59,904 bases of DNA. It comes from Erysipelotrichaceae bacterium. GTDB lineage: Bacteria; Bacillota_I; Bacilli_A; Erysipelotrichales; Erysipelotrichaceae. Where the stretch lies: positions 65,932 to 125,835 of the forward strand of contig WSYG01000004.1 of the NCBI GenBank assembly GCA_009773735.1, given 5' to 3'. A model generated the notes under the pieces. That model saw nothing but the letters and a program-made list of their open reading frames with translations. It was not told where the DNA came from and did not search any database. A program made the position numbers and the translations under genes. Position 1 is the first letter of the stretch. Every line of letters begins with the position of its first letter. Shown piece by piece: positions 8,026-15,824 of this stretch.

Positions 8026-9600
8026 ATGAAGAAACCAGTTGTATTGATTGTTATGGATGGAATTGGATATACAGACAACAGTTACGGAAATGCTGTTAAT
8101 AATGCTTATACCCCAACCTTGGATGAACTACAAAAAACCGCTGCATTTACCACCATCAAAGCCCATGGCTTAGCTGTAGGTTTGCCAAGTGATGAAGACA
8201 TGGGTAATTCTGAGGTAGGACATAATGCGATTGGCTGTGGTCAAATCTATGCCCAAGGCGCTAAACTTGTCAATGAATCGATGAGAACCAAAGACATCTA
8301 TCAATCAGAGACATGGCTTGCTTTAAGTGCTCAAGCCAGATCTCATACTTTACATTTTATTGGATTATTGTCTGATGGGAATGTTCACTCCCACATCGAT
8401 CAACTCTTAGATTTGATCACTCAAGCTAAAGCTGAAGGCATCAAAGAAGTAAGAGTTCATATCTTACTGGATGGACGAGATGTTCCTGAAACCAGTGCTT
8501 TACATTACGTTGAACTGTTAGAAACTTCCTTATATCGTCTCAATGGTTTAGATTTCAACGCCGTCATCGCTTCTGGTGGTGGTCGTATGAAAGTCACTAT
8601 GGATCGATATGAAGCAGAATGGGGCATGGTTGAACTGGGATGGAAGACACATGTGTTGGGTCAAGGCAGAGCGTTCAGCAGTGCCAAAGAAGCCATTGAA
8701 ACCTATCGTTTAGAAGGTCAATATACAGATCAATTCTTACCAGCATTCGTGATAACGAAAGAAGGATTGCCTGTTGGGACCATCCATGATGGAGATGCGG
8801 TCATCTTCTTCAACTTCAGAGGAGATAGAGCCATAGAAATCTCTAAAGCTTTTGAACAAGGTGAAGAATTCAAGTATTTCGATCGAGTTCGCGTTCCTAA
8901 TGTATTCTTTGCGGGGATGCTCCAATATGATGGAGATTTACAGATCCCTAAGAAATTCTTAGTCAATCCTCCAAAGATCACCAATACATTATCAGAATTG
9001 TTAGTAAGACATGGAATCAATCAATATGCCTTATCAGAAACACAAAAGTATGGTCATGTGACCTATTTCTGGAATGGTAACAGAACTGAAAAGTTCAATG
9101 ATCAATTAGAGACCTATGTTGAGATCAGGTCAGATTTGGTTCCTTTTGAACAACGTCCATGGATGAAAGCAGCTGATATTACGGATGCCTTAATTCAAGC
9201 CATTGAATCACAAAAATATGACTTCTTAAGGGTTAATTATCCCAATGGAGATATGGTTGGCCATACCGGTTCTTATCCAGCTACCATCGTTGCGGTAGAA
9301 GCAGTTGATCTACAAATCGCAAGAATCTTACCTGTCATTAGAAAATATGATGGTATCTTGATCATTACTGCAGATCATGGCAATGCGGATGAAATGTATG
9401 AAAAATCAAAGGATCCTAACGCAAAACCAAAAGCCAAGACATCTCATACCTTAAGTCCGGTCCCGTTCTTTGTGGTTGGGGCAGATGTTAAATTGAAGTT
9501 TGGTAACTTTGGTTTAGCCAACATCGCTTCGACTGTAACAGATCTTCTAGAATTACCAAAAGATCCAATCTGGTTAGAAAGCTTGATTGAACAAAAATAG
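8026..9600 (+). CDS. gpmI: 2,3-bisphosphoglycerate-independent phosphoglycerate mutase
   Basis: 524 residues, close to the family's usual 510-515. It interconverts 3- and 2-phosphoglycerate in glycolysis, using two Mn ions. The N-terminal V-M-D-G-I-G metal motif, the phosphoserine site G-N-S-E-V-G-H (Ser about 62), D-G-R-D-V, and the C-terminal T-A-D-H-G-N-A-D-E-M metal motif are present. AAGGAG lies nine bases before the ATG. It is a lone transcription unit between two terminators; no gap, pgk or eno is nearby. Confidence 0.96.
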   Translation: MKKPVVLIVMDGIGYTDNSYGNAVNNAYTPTLDELQKTAAFTTIKAHGLAVGLPSDEDMGNSEVGHNAIGCGQIYAQGAKLVNESMRTKDIYQSETWLALSAQARSHTLHFIGLLSDGNVHSHIDQLLDLITQAKAEGIKEVRVHILLDGRDVPETSALHYVELLETSLYRLNGLDFNAVIASGGGRMKVTMDRYEAEWGMVELGWKTHVLGQGRAFSSAKEAIETYRLEGQYTDQFLPAFVITKEGLPVGTIHDGDAVIFFNFRGDRAIEISKAFEQGEEFKYFDRVRVPNVFFAGMLQYDGDLQIPKKFLVNPPKITNTLSELLVRHGINQYALSETQKYGHVTYFWNGNRTEKFNDQLETYVEIRSDLVPFEQRPWMKAADITDALIQAIESQKYDFLRVNYPNGDMVGHTGSYPATIVAVEAVDLQIARILPVIRKYDGILIITADHGNADEMYEKSKDPNAKPKAKTSHTLSPVPFFVVGADVKLKFGNFGLANIASTVTDLLELPKDPIWLESLIEQK

Positions 9601-9634
9601 AATCTATTCATCATAAATTGTTTAATGACTGATA

Positions 9635-9664
9635 AAAAGTACACCTAATTGAAGGTGTACTTTT
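9635..9664. terminator. Bidirectional terminator between gpmI and the PepSY gene
   Basis: A 12-bp perfect stem (AAAAGTACACCT / AGGTGTACTTTT, loop AATTGA) has A/T tails on both sides. It lies between convergent genes. Confidence 0.88.
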
Positions 9665-9686
9665 CTTTAGAAACAAGATTTAATGT

Positions 9687-10265
9687 TTAGTCTCTGTCTG
9701 ATTCCTGATCATCATCGTTATCGTCATCTTCATCTTCATCATCATCCATATCGTTATCTTCATAATCGTTGTCTGCATCATCATATTCTTCATCATCATC
9801 CATTTCGCTTTCGCTTTTTAGGATAACGCCAGTTGAACTGATCTTGTATTCATATTCAGTTCCGTTGTATTTGAATTCAACTTCATACACAACAAGACCA
9901 TCTTCATCATCAGCCTCTAGTTCTTCAAAAGTGACATCGGCCTCAACCAAACCAGCATCCGCTAATGCGGCAGCTTTGGCCATTTCTAGTCCTGACAAAT
10001 CAGCACTAGGTGTTGGTGTCGGAGTAAGAGTAAGCGTTGGGGTAGGTGTAGGATTTGGCTTAGGCGTAGGCGTTGGAGTAGGAGTAGGCGTTGGAGTAGG
10101 CTTTGGTGTTGGAGTTGGGGTTGGTTTAGGGGCAGGTGCTGTTGATCCAGCACTTGTATCTGAAGTTAAGGCATTAACGCCAATGTTGCCTAATAGCACA
10201 AGGGTGGAAATCCCGACGATTGCTAAACCTGTTAATCGAGTCATATCTTTTTTGTTTTTATTCAT
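9687..10265 (-). CDS. Secreted or anchored PepSY-domain protein with Pro-Thr linker and acidic tail
   Basis: 192 residues from the ATG at 10265, chosen because AAAGGA precedes it; an upstream ATG at 10298 has no site and precedes the likely transcription start. In order: one N-terminal membrane helix (about 11-33), a linker of about 45 residues of repeated P-T/P-K, a PepSY-like domain (A-A-A-L-A-D-A-G and [16 protein letters not shown]), and a C-terminal tail of about 45 residues that is mostly Asp and Glu. PepSY domains are found in secreted regulators and inhibitors. The acidic tail could bind cations. It has its own promoter with the same operator as the adjacent regulator gene, so it is probably the main target of that two-component system. 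Confidence 0.8.
   Translation of the reverse strand: MNKNKKDMTRLTGLAIVGISTLVLLGNIGVNALTSDTSAGSTAPAPKPTPTPTPKPTPTPTPTPTPTPKPNPTPTPTLTLTPTPTPSADLSGLEMAKAAALADAGLVEADVTFEELEADDEDGLVVYEVEFKYNGTEYEYKISSTGVILKSESEMDDDEEYDDADNDYEDNDMDDDEDEDDDNDDDQESDRD
10011..10135. repeat. Pro-Thr repeat-encoding low-complexity tract
   Basis: Reverse-strand codons for P-T and P-K repeat about 20 times with period six. Such a tract is prone to slippage, so linker length may vary between strains. The plus-strand open frame across it is an artefact of the repeat. Confidence 0.8.
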
Positions 10266-10296
10266 CACATGAGTTCCTTTCTCTATGTTAGGTCCC

Positions 10297-10329
10297 ATTA
10301 TGACGAGTTAAGATTAAAACCACATTAGA
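10297..10329 (-). promoter_or_regulatory. PepSY-gene promoter with response-regulator operator
   Basis: On the reverse strand two hexamers, TCTAAT (10329-10324) and TTTAAT (10318-10313), are 11 bp apart, followed after 10 bp by a -10 box CATAAT (10302-10297). The same arrangement is found before the response regulator gene. Confidence 0.7.
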
Positions 10330-10334
10330 ATTGC

Positions 10335-11702
10335 TCAATATAGTGTAAATTTAACAATAAACTTACTACCTTCATTTATTTCACTCATAACGCTGATGTC
10401 TCCACCATGGATCATGGTAATCTTTTTAACCATAGCTAAGCCTAAACCCATTGAACCACGATCATTTGCTGTTCTTGAAGAATCTGTCTGATAGAAGCGA
10501 TTAAAAATCTTAGCTTGATCAGATTTAGGGATTCCTATCCCGTTATCTTCAACGATGAAGGTAAGTGAATCTGATTGTTTCTTGAGAGAGACTTTTATGA
10601 TTCCATTTTCTTTTCCATATTGATAAGCATTATCGATCAGGTTATTCATAAGACGTCCTAATAAGAGAGAATCGCCTTTCATATGGACATTGTCTTCAAT
10701 ATCGGTGATTAGTTTGATGGTGGATTTCCATGCTTCAACCTGCTCACTACAAATGGCAATGGCTAATTCTGACAGATCAATATCTGAGAATTTAGATACG
10801 TCTGGTGATTGATCTAAACGGCTAAAAGACAACAATTGTGTAATCAGATGAGAAATCTTGGTAGCTTGACGATGGATCACACTAAGTGCTTCTTGGTGTT
10901 CTTTAACGGTTTTTGCGCTCTTTTGAGCCAATTCACTTTGAGCTAGGATAACTGTTATGGGTGTTCTTAATTCATGAGAGGCATCTGATGTAAATTGCTT
11001 TTCAGCTTCAAAAGCATTTTCTAAACGGCTCAACATCAAATCAAAATTTGAGGCTAATTTTCCAATTTCATCATGATTATCTTGCAGAACTATGCGTTTT
11101 GATAGATCTCCTCCATTTTTGATTTCATTAGAGGCTTTCATAAGCTTATCAATGGGTTTAAATGCTTGTCTGGAGATAAGGTAGCCACCAATTGCTGCGA
11201 CAAGTACCATAAAAGGTAGTGCGAAAAGGGCAGTCTCAAACAGAGATTGCATAAGATTAGGTGCTGTATCTGCTTCAATTACACCTCTGACCCATACTTT
11301 AACAGAGCCTTCTTCACCTGTGACATTAAAAAGACGATCATAGACATAGTATGTCAATTCTCCATTTGTAATGGTTCTGGTTGACTCACTTACAAACGTC
11401 AATCCTTCACTGACAAATGCATCAGGATAGTTTCCCTTCAATAAAACTTTCTTATCATTATACAAAAGGTTGTACACTTGATTTTGAAATAAGTTGAATT
11501 CTAAATCCAGATCAAGTCTCTCATCATCCATAGACAATGCATTCCCAATCGAATTAACGGTGGCTGAAAGTTGAGCTTTGACATCACGAGTAACAATTGA
11601 ACGACTGATCAGCATCATAAAAATCAAAACTGAGCCTACTACCAGGATCATCAAGAAGGTATACCATAACGTTACTTTAAGTTTAATGGACATATGTTTC
11701 AT
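10335..11702 (-). CDS. Sensor histidine kinase
   Basis: 455 residues. Transmembrane helices at about 8-33 and 156-176 enclose an extracellular sensor of about 120 residues. A HAMP domain (about 177-230) follows, then HisKA with the phospho-acceptor His243 in S-H-E-L-R-T-P, and a HATPase domain with the N box N-N-L-I-D-N-A (353-359), G1 box D-N-G-I-G-I-P and G2 box G-L-G-L. All catalytic motifs are intact. Its ATG overlaps the stop of the response regulator gene (ATGA). The signal is unknown; envelope stress or cations would fit a PepSY target. Confidence 0.93.
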   Translation of the reverse strand: MKHMSIKLKVTLWYTFLMILVVGSVLIFMMLISRSIVTRDVKAQLSATVNSIGNALSMDDERLDLDLEFNLFQNQVYNLLYNDKKVLLKGNYPDAFVSEGLTFVSESTRTITNGELTYYVYDRLFNVTGEEGSVKVWVRGVIEADTAPNLMQSLFETALFALPFMVLVAAIGGYLISRQAFKPIDKLMKASNEIKNGGDLSKRIVLQDNHDEIGKLASNFDLMLSRLENAFEAEKQFTSDASHELRTPITVILAQSELAQKSAKTVKEHQEALSVIHRQATKISHLITQLLSFSRLDQSPDVSKFSDIDLSELAIAICSEQVEAWKSTIKLITDIEDNVHMKGDSLLLGRLMNNLIDNAYQYGKENGIIKVSLKKQSDSLTFIVEDNGIGIPKSDQAKIFNRFYQTDSSRTANDRGSMGLGLAMVKKITMIHGGDISVMSEINEGSKFIVKFTLY

Positions 11703-12376
11703 GTTTCATCTCTTAGGACATAACCACTGCCCCTGACGGTATGGATCAGTTTAATCTCAAAATCATCATCGATTTTCTTTCTTAAATAACGAATGTAAAC
11801 ATCGATGACGTTAGAGTTAGATTCTTTCTCAATGGATGTGATTCGATCTTCAATGTGTTCTCGTGATAAAACGATCCCTTTATTACGAATCATCACTTCA
11901 AGAACAGCGAATTCTTTAGCAGATAAATTAATTCGTTGGCCATTACGTGATACTTCTTTGGTTAAGATATCCATGCTTAAATCAGCGATCGTAAAGATGT
12001 TGGTTTTAACTCCACTGCTTTTACGAGTGATCAATCTTAAACGAGCCATCAATTCTTCAAAAGCGAATGGTTTGATTAAGTAGTCATCTGCCCCAAGATC
12101 TAAGCCAGTAACACGATCGGATATGGCATCTTTTGCGGTAAGCAATAATACTGGAACATTTATTCCGCGACTTCGCAAACGTCTTAAGACTTCAAAACCA
12201 TTAATTCTTGGGATCATGACATCCAAAATGACCGCATCAAAAACAAGCTCACTTTCTAAAAAAGCTAAAGCCTGTTCACCATCAAAGCAGGATTCACATA
12301 TCCAACCTTCTAGGGTCAATTTTTTAGTGATAATACGGTTTAAGTCTTTTTCATCTTCTACGATCAGGATACGCAT
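11699..12376 (-). CDS. OmpR-family response regulator
   Basis: 225 residues: a receiver domain (1-115) with acidic pocket E7-D8, phospho-acceptor Asp52 in V-I-L-D-V-M-I-P, switch Thr in L-L-L-T-A-K and Lys in Y-L-I-K-P-F, then a winged-helix DNA-binding domain (about 125-225) ending H-T-V-R-G-S-G-Y-V. OmpR-type regulators bind direct repeats 10-11 bp apart. Such a repeat lies just before its own -10 box and before the PepSY gene, so it probably controls itself and that gene. AGAGGTT precedes the ATG. Confidence 0.94.
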   Translation of the reverse strand: MRILIVEDEKDLNRIITKKLTLEGWICESCFDGEQALAFLESELVFDAVILDVMIPRINGFEVLRRLRSRGINVPVLLLTAKDAISDRVTGLDLGADDYLIKPFAFEELMARLRLITRKSSGVKTNIFTIADLSMDILTKEVSRNGQRINLSAKEFAVLEVMIRNKGIVLSREHIEDRITSIEKESNSNVIDVYIRYLRKKIDDDFEIKLIHTVRGSGYVLRDET

Positions 12377-12393
12377 GGATAACCTCTACATAT

Positions 12394-12426
12394 AGTATAC
12401 GTTGAGAGGATTAAAATTACATTAAA
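12394..12426 (-). promoter_or_regulatory. Response-regulator promoter with autoregulatory operator
   Basis: Reverse strand: TTTAAT (12426-12421) and TTTAAT (12415-12410) are 11 bp apart, then 10 bp to a -10 box TATACT (12399-12394). The repeats cover the -35 region, which has no good -35 hexamer, as expected for an activated promoter. Confidence 0.75.
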
Positions 12427-12471
12427 CGATTGTTGAAGTGATATTTTAGCTGTGTTATGTGTTCAAAACAC

Positions 12472-12502
12472 AAAAAAAACAGTCAACATAGTGTCAACTG
12501 TT
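12472..12502 (-). terminator. Terminator of cysK
   Basis: On the reverse strand an 8-bp stem (CAGTTGAC / GTTGACTG, two G-T pairs, loop ACTAT) is followed by a long T run. Confidence 0.8.
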
Positions 12503-12538
12503 CTAATAATTAATTTAAGAGAAACTTTATGTATAAAA

Positions 12539-13474
12539 CTATTCAGTTTCGTAAAGTAGGGTCGACAGATAGCGTTCACCACCATCCGGAAAGATCACTA
12601 CGATCGATTTACCTTTGTTTTCTGGACGTTTTGAGACTTCTAGGGCTGAATGTAAAGCAGCACCAGAGGATATCCCAACTAGGATACCTTCGTTTTTAGC
12701 CAATTCGCGAGCTCTATCAAACGCTTGTTGAGTGGTAACGGTTAACACCTCATCATAAATCGATGTATTTAGTGTGTTAGGGACAAAACCTGGACCCCAA
12801 CCTGCGATCTTATGTGGACCTGTACGGCCTTCAGACAACATTGGTGAATCAAACGGTTCAGAAGCGATGACTTTAACAGTAGGGAGTTTGTCTTTTAAAT
12901 AAGCACCTGCTCCACTTATGGTCCCGCCAGTACCAATTCCAGCAACCAAGATATCAATTCTCCCATCAAGCGCATCATAGATCTCTGGACCAGTTGTGGC
13001 AAAGTGGACAGCAGGATTGGCTGGGTTTTCAAACTGAGAAGGCATAAAGGCGTTGGGTGTTTCGGCCAAAAGTTCTTCTGCTTTCGCAATTGAACCCTTC
13101 ATTCCTTTAGCACCCTCAGTTAAGATCACTTCTGCGCCATACGCTTTTAGTAGTTTTCTGCGTTCAATGCTCATGGTTTCGGGCATGGTCAAAATAATGC
13201 GATATCCTTTGGATGCTGCAATGGCTGCCAATCCAATCCCTGTATTGCCACTGGTTGGTTCAATGATGACAGAATCCGGTTTTAACTGGCCTGATTTTTC
13301 AGCTGTTGTGATCATAGCTAAAGCGATACGATCTTTAACTGATCCAGCAGGATTCAATCCTTCGATCTTTCCATACAACTGGACGTCTAGTCCATGCAGT
13401 TTCTCGAATCTGTGTAAACGAACCAGAGGGGTATTTCCAATCAGTTCGGTCATGTTGTGTGTTACTTTTGTCAT
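12539..13474 (-). CDS. cysK: Cysteine synthase (O-acetylserine sulfhydrylase)
   Basis: 311 residues, typical CysK. It makes cysteine from O-acetylserine and sulfide with pyridoxal phosphate. Seen: I-G-N-T-P-L-V near residue 12, cofactor Lys47 in N-P-A-G-S-V-K-D-R, substrate loop P-T-S-G-N-T-G, phosphate-binding G-T-G-G-T, and S-S-G-A-A near the end. AGGAG precedes the ATG. It is transcribed away from an Rrf2 regulator that resembles CymR. In Bacillus and Staphylococcus CymR needs CysK as partner, so the pair is probably one regulatory unit. No cysE is in the window. Confidence 0.95.
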   Translation of the reverse strand: MTKVTHNMTELIGNTPLVRLHRFEKLHGLDVQLYGKIEGLNPAGSVKDRIALAMITTAEKSGQLKPDSVIIEPTSGNTGIGLAAIAASKGYRIILTMPETMSIERRKLLKAYGAEVILTEGAKGMKGSIAKAEELLAETPNAFMPSQFENPANPAVHFATTGPEIYDALDGRIDILVAGIGTGGTISGAGAYLKDKLPTVKVIASEPFDSPMLSEGRTGPHKIAGWGPGFVPNTLNTSIYDEVLTVTTQQAFDRARELAKNEGILVGISSGAALHSALEVSKRPENKGKSIVVIFPDGGERYLSTLLYETE

Positions 13475-13487
13475 CGTTTCTCCTATA

Positions 13488-13504
13488 CATAGTAAAATAC
13501 TATG
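13488..13504. promoter_or_regulatory. Palindromic operator between cysK and the Rrf2 gene
   Basis: CATAGTA-AAA-TACTATG is a perfect 7-3-7 inverted repeat. It lies next to the cysK start and about 10 bp before the extended -10 box TGTTATAAT (13512-13520) of the regulator gene, so one bound dimer could control both directions. Confidence 0.65.
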
Positions 13505-13531
13505 TTATATATGTTATAATAGCATTATACA

Positions 13532-13547
13532 GAAGGGTAGACCCTTC
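13532..13547 (+). other. 5'-leader hairpin before the Rrf2 gene
   Basis: GAAGGG-TAGA-CCCTTC is a perfect stem-loop in the leader, four bases before the AAGGAAG ribosome binding site. It could protect the mRNA or modulate initiation. Confidence 0.5.
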
Positions 13548-13563
13548 GTCAAGGAAGACACAT

Positions 13564-13980
13564 ATGAAATTAACCACCAAAGGACGTTATGGTTTAGCCG
13601 TCGTTGTAACGCTTAATAAAAACAAAGGCAAAACATTCTCATTGATTTCCATTTCTGAAAGCCTGGGTTTATCGAAACTCTATCTTGAACAGATCTTGGC
13701 TGTACTAAAATCTCATCAAATCGTCGTCTCTATCAAAGGACCTAGTGGTGGATATTCGATTAAAACCGGAACTGATTTATCGGTATATGATGTCTTGTCT
13801 GTACTTGAACCCAGTTTAGCGGCACATGAAACAACAGGCAAAACGCAAAAGTCATTGGGTTTGATTTTGGATGAACAAGTATATCAACCGTTGAGCCAAG
13901 TTGTGATTCAAAAGCTGACATCGATCAAAATTGACGATCTAAGCAGCTTACTCTTAGAAGAACCAATGTACTATATTTAA
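13564..13980 (+). CDS. cymR: Rrf2-family regulator, CymR-like
   Basis: 138 residues. The N-terminal M-K-L-T-T-K-G-R-Y-G-L is the standard Rrf2 start, followed by a winged helix (S-I-S-E-S-L-G-L-S-K-L-Y-L-E-Q) and the wing K-G-P-S-G-G-Y. The three-cysteine cluster of IscR-type members is absent, which favours a CymR-type regulator responding to cysteine metabolism through CysK. A longer frame from 13459 is rejected; the ATG at 13564 follows AAGGAAG. The symbol rests on family and on divergence from cysK, not on proven function. Confidence 0.8.
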   Translation: MKLTTKGRYGLAVVVTLNKNKGKTFSLISISESLGLSKLYLEQILAVLKSHQIVVSIKGPSGGYSIKTGTDLSVYDVLSVLEPSLAAHETTGKTQKSLGLILDEQVYQPLSQVVIQKLTSIKIDDLSSLLLEEPMYYI

Positions 13981-13990
13981 CTTTAACCAA

Positions 13991-14016
13991 AAAAACCAAG
14001 CAATGGCTTGGTTTTT
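13991..14016 (+). terminator. Terminator after the Rrf2 gene
   Basis: AAAACCAAGC / GCTTGGTTTT stem with loop AATG and a T tail. Confidence 0.85.
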
Positions 14017-14149
14017 AGTTTCCAATTCCTATGGTGGTCTTGTCTTCGCGAATCTGATGAAGGGTATCAAACATTGAATCTAAGATTTCTTTGTAGCTTA
14101 ATGGACCCGTGGGAATCGTATTGATGGCGATCCTTTCTAAACCCATCAT
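14015..14149 (-). CDS. Short unidentified ORF or gene remnant
   Basis: A 44-codon reverse-strand frame starts M-M-G-L-E-R-I-A-I and ends D-K-T-T-I-G-I-G-N. Its composition looks protein-like, and the frame stays open about 45 bases further upstream without an ATG. No Shine-Dalgarno fits the ATG; AGGAG lies about 40 bases upstream. It sits alone between two terminators. I do not recognise it. It may be the C-terminal remnant of a decayed gene or a real small protein with a non-ATG start. Confidence 0.35.
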   Translation of the reverse strand: MMGLERIAINTIPTGPLSYKEILDSMFDTLHQIREDKTTIGIGN

Positions 14150-14216
14150 AAGCAATACATTGCTTGATTTCTTGATGATTTGTGTAAAAAAACTCCTGAA
14201 TTTACTGTATCACAAA

Positions 14217-14251
14217 ATAAAAACCGTTCAATGACTGAACGGTTTTTATTC
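14217..14251 (-). terminator. Terminator of the first MFS gene
   Basis: AATAAAAACCGTTCA / TGAACGGTTTTTATT stem, loop of four bases, with T-rich sequence following on the reverse strand. It can also act on the forward strand. Confidence 0.82.
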
Positions 14252-14275
14252 ACATGACCCAATTAGAAAGGGAGA

Positions 14276-15538
14276 TTACTGTTTTTTCTTGGTGACTTTA
14301 GCAAAGACCAACACCAACACGACACCAATGAAACCAAATATACCACTGGCGATAAAGTATGCATTGTATCCACCTTGTGCTCCAAATGTGTTCCACAAGA
14401 AGGTATTGAAGATCGGAATCAAAACATCTGGTAGATAACCAATGAAGGAAACCACACCGATGGCAGTCCCTAAGATGAAAGCTTCTAGTTTATAGTCACC
14501 CAACAAGGACCAATAGGTTCCGCGGATGGTGTAGAAGAAGATTGCTAAGATGACCACTAATGGGAAGAAGACGGCTTTACCTAAACTCACTGGCAATAAA
14601 GCAGCAACGATAAGACACGTACTGGCAACAACCAATGCCACCATCTGAATCTTTGTTCGCCCAAATTTATCGGCTAAAAGTCCGCCTAAGAATCCACCAA
14701 TGGGTCTCATCCATAACACAACGACCATAATTGAGGCAACGGTTACTGAATCTAAGCCAACATTGGATTCTAAGAAACCACCAATGTAGTAAACTGTCCA
14801 GAATACGATATAACCCATGAATATGATGCCACCATGCAGATAAACATTGATATCTTTAAACAGCATTTTGACATATGACCATTGAAATTTATCAGATTTA
14901 GCACCCAGTGCTGCATTTGATTTAATAAGTTTTTTATCATCTTGAACAAAGATCATAACTAAGGCTGAAACAACCAACAACATGATCGAATACATATAGA
15001 TGACAGCGATCAAAGCTTCACGTTTATCAACTAAGTTTAAACTGTCTCCTAAGATACCAGAGAAGATAAAGAGCGCGACACTGGCCAATAAAGCTTCAAC
15101 CAAACCGCGACCTCCATCCAAAATCCCAAAGAATTTGCCTTGCTCATTGTCGCTACCCAACAAACGAACGATTTTCATATGAGCACTCCAGAATGTAAAG
15201 ACAGAGAAGATACCCCATAATCCAAAGATCATAACTACATTTTCATAATTGGGAATCTGAGCAAACCATAAGCCCCCGATACCAGTAAAAAACAAAGACA
15301 CAGCCAAGAGTTTCTTAGCTGAGAAGACATCACTGAGATAACCACTAGGAGCATATCCAAATACAAACACTAAACCAATGACCGAATACATGGTGTTCAG
15401 TTGCGGTAAGGTCATATTAAAGACCTGGAGGATGGTTTCTTGATAACCTTGCTTCAAGAAGATCAGAGGATAAATCGACCCAGCAGCTAAAACAACCAAA
15501 AACAATTGAAAATACTTTTTAATCTGAGTTTGGCTCAT
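14276..15538 (-). CDS. MFS transporter, YqcE/YihN-like (paralogue 1)
   Basis: 420 residues, about 12 transmembrane helices. It is a close paralogue of the transporter at 18366: shared stretches include the start K-K-Y-F-Q-L-F-L-V, Y-Q-E-T-I-L-Q-V-F-N-M, F-T-F-W-S-A-H-M-K-I-V and R-G-T-Y-W-S-L-L-G-D. The start is taken at 15538, after AAAGGG; an upstream in-frame ATG at 15571 has no site. It has its own promoter carrying the RpiR-type operators, so it belongs to the adjacent catabolic regulon although separately transcribed. By resemblance to E. coli YqcE it may carry a sugar, sugar acid or phosphorylated substrate; the substrate is unknown. Confidence 0.85.
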   Translation of the reverse strand: MSQTQIKKYFQLFLVVLAAGSIYPLIFLKQGYQETILQVFNMTLPQLNTMYSVIGLVFVFGYAPSGYLSDVFSAKKLLAVSLFFTGIGGLWFAQIPNYENVVMIFGLWGIFSVFTFWSAHMKIVRLLGSDNEQGKFFGILDGGRGLVEALLASVALFIFSGILGDSLNLVDKREALIAVIYMYSIMLLVVSALVMIFVQDDKKLIKSNAALGAKSDKFQWSYVKMLFKDINVYLHGGIIFMGYIVFWTVYYIGGFLESNVGLDSVTVASIMVVVLWMRPIGGFLGGLLADKFGRTKIQMVALVVASTCLIVAALLPVSLGKAVFFPLVVILAIFFYTIRGTYWSLLGDYKLEAFILGTAIGVVSFIGYLPDVLIPIFNTFLWNTFGAQGGYNAYFIASGIFGFIGVVLVLVFAKVTKKKQ

Positions 15539-15649
15539 AGGAACCCTTTCTTTGTGAGCGCGACGAATCATATTTCAGAATATGTTCGTAACTAGTGTGC
15601 ACTACGTCTCATGAAATGATACATCCAAGAATTAAGCACTAATGTCTTC

Positions 15650-15678
15650 ATCGTAAACGCTTACTTTTTGATTGTCAA
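15650..15678 (-). promoter_or_regulatory. Promoter of the first MFS gene
   Basis: Reverse strand TTGACA (15678-15673), 17-bp spacer, TACGAT (15655-15650). The leader of about 105 bases carries a perfect inverted repeat CATATT-TCAG-AATATG at 15569-15584. Confidence 0.8.
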
Positions 15679-15730
15679 GATAATTTTCTTTATAAATAAC
15701 AAACAATGCTTATTATTGGAAAGTTTTCTA
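15679..15730. promoter_or_regulatory. Paired RpiR-type operators of the first MFS gene
   Basis: Two sites with centres 40 bp apart: GATAATTTTCT (15679-15689) directly next to the -35 box, and TGGAAAGTTTTCTA (15717-15730) upstream. The same pair with the same 40-bp distance precedes the divergent operon. Confidence 0.7.
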
Positions 15731-15792
15731 TTAATCAAGGAAATCGCTTTAGATAAAATCCTTTGAGTTGTTATCATATCACAGCATTAAAA

Positions 15793-15818
15793 AAGCTCCT
15801 TCTTGGGAGCTTGATAAA
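15793..15818 (-). terminator. Terminator of rpiR
   Basis: Reverse strand AAGCTCC / GGAGCTT stem followed by a T run. It separates rpiR from the first MFS gene, so the two are different transcription units. Confidence 0.82.
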
Positions 15819-15824
15819 GCAAGG

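Noticed and set aside
9769-10272. Long plus-strand frame rich in Val and Gly
   Set aside because: It is the complement of the Pro-Thr repeat of the PepSY gene and has no start site or family features.
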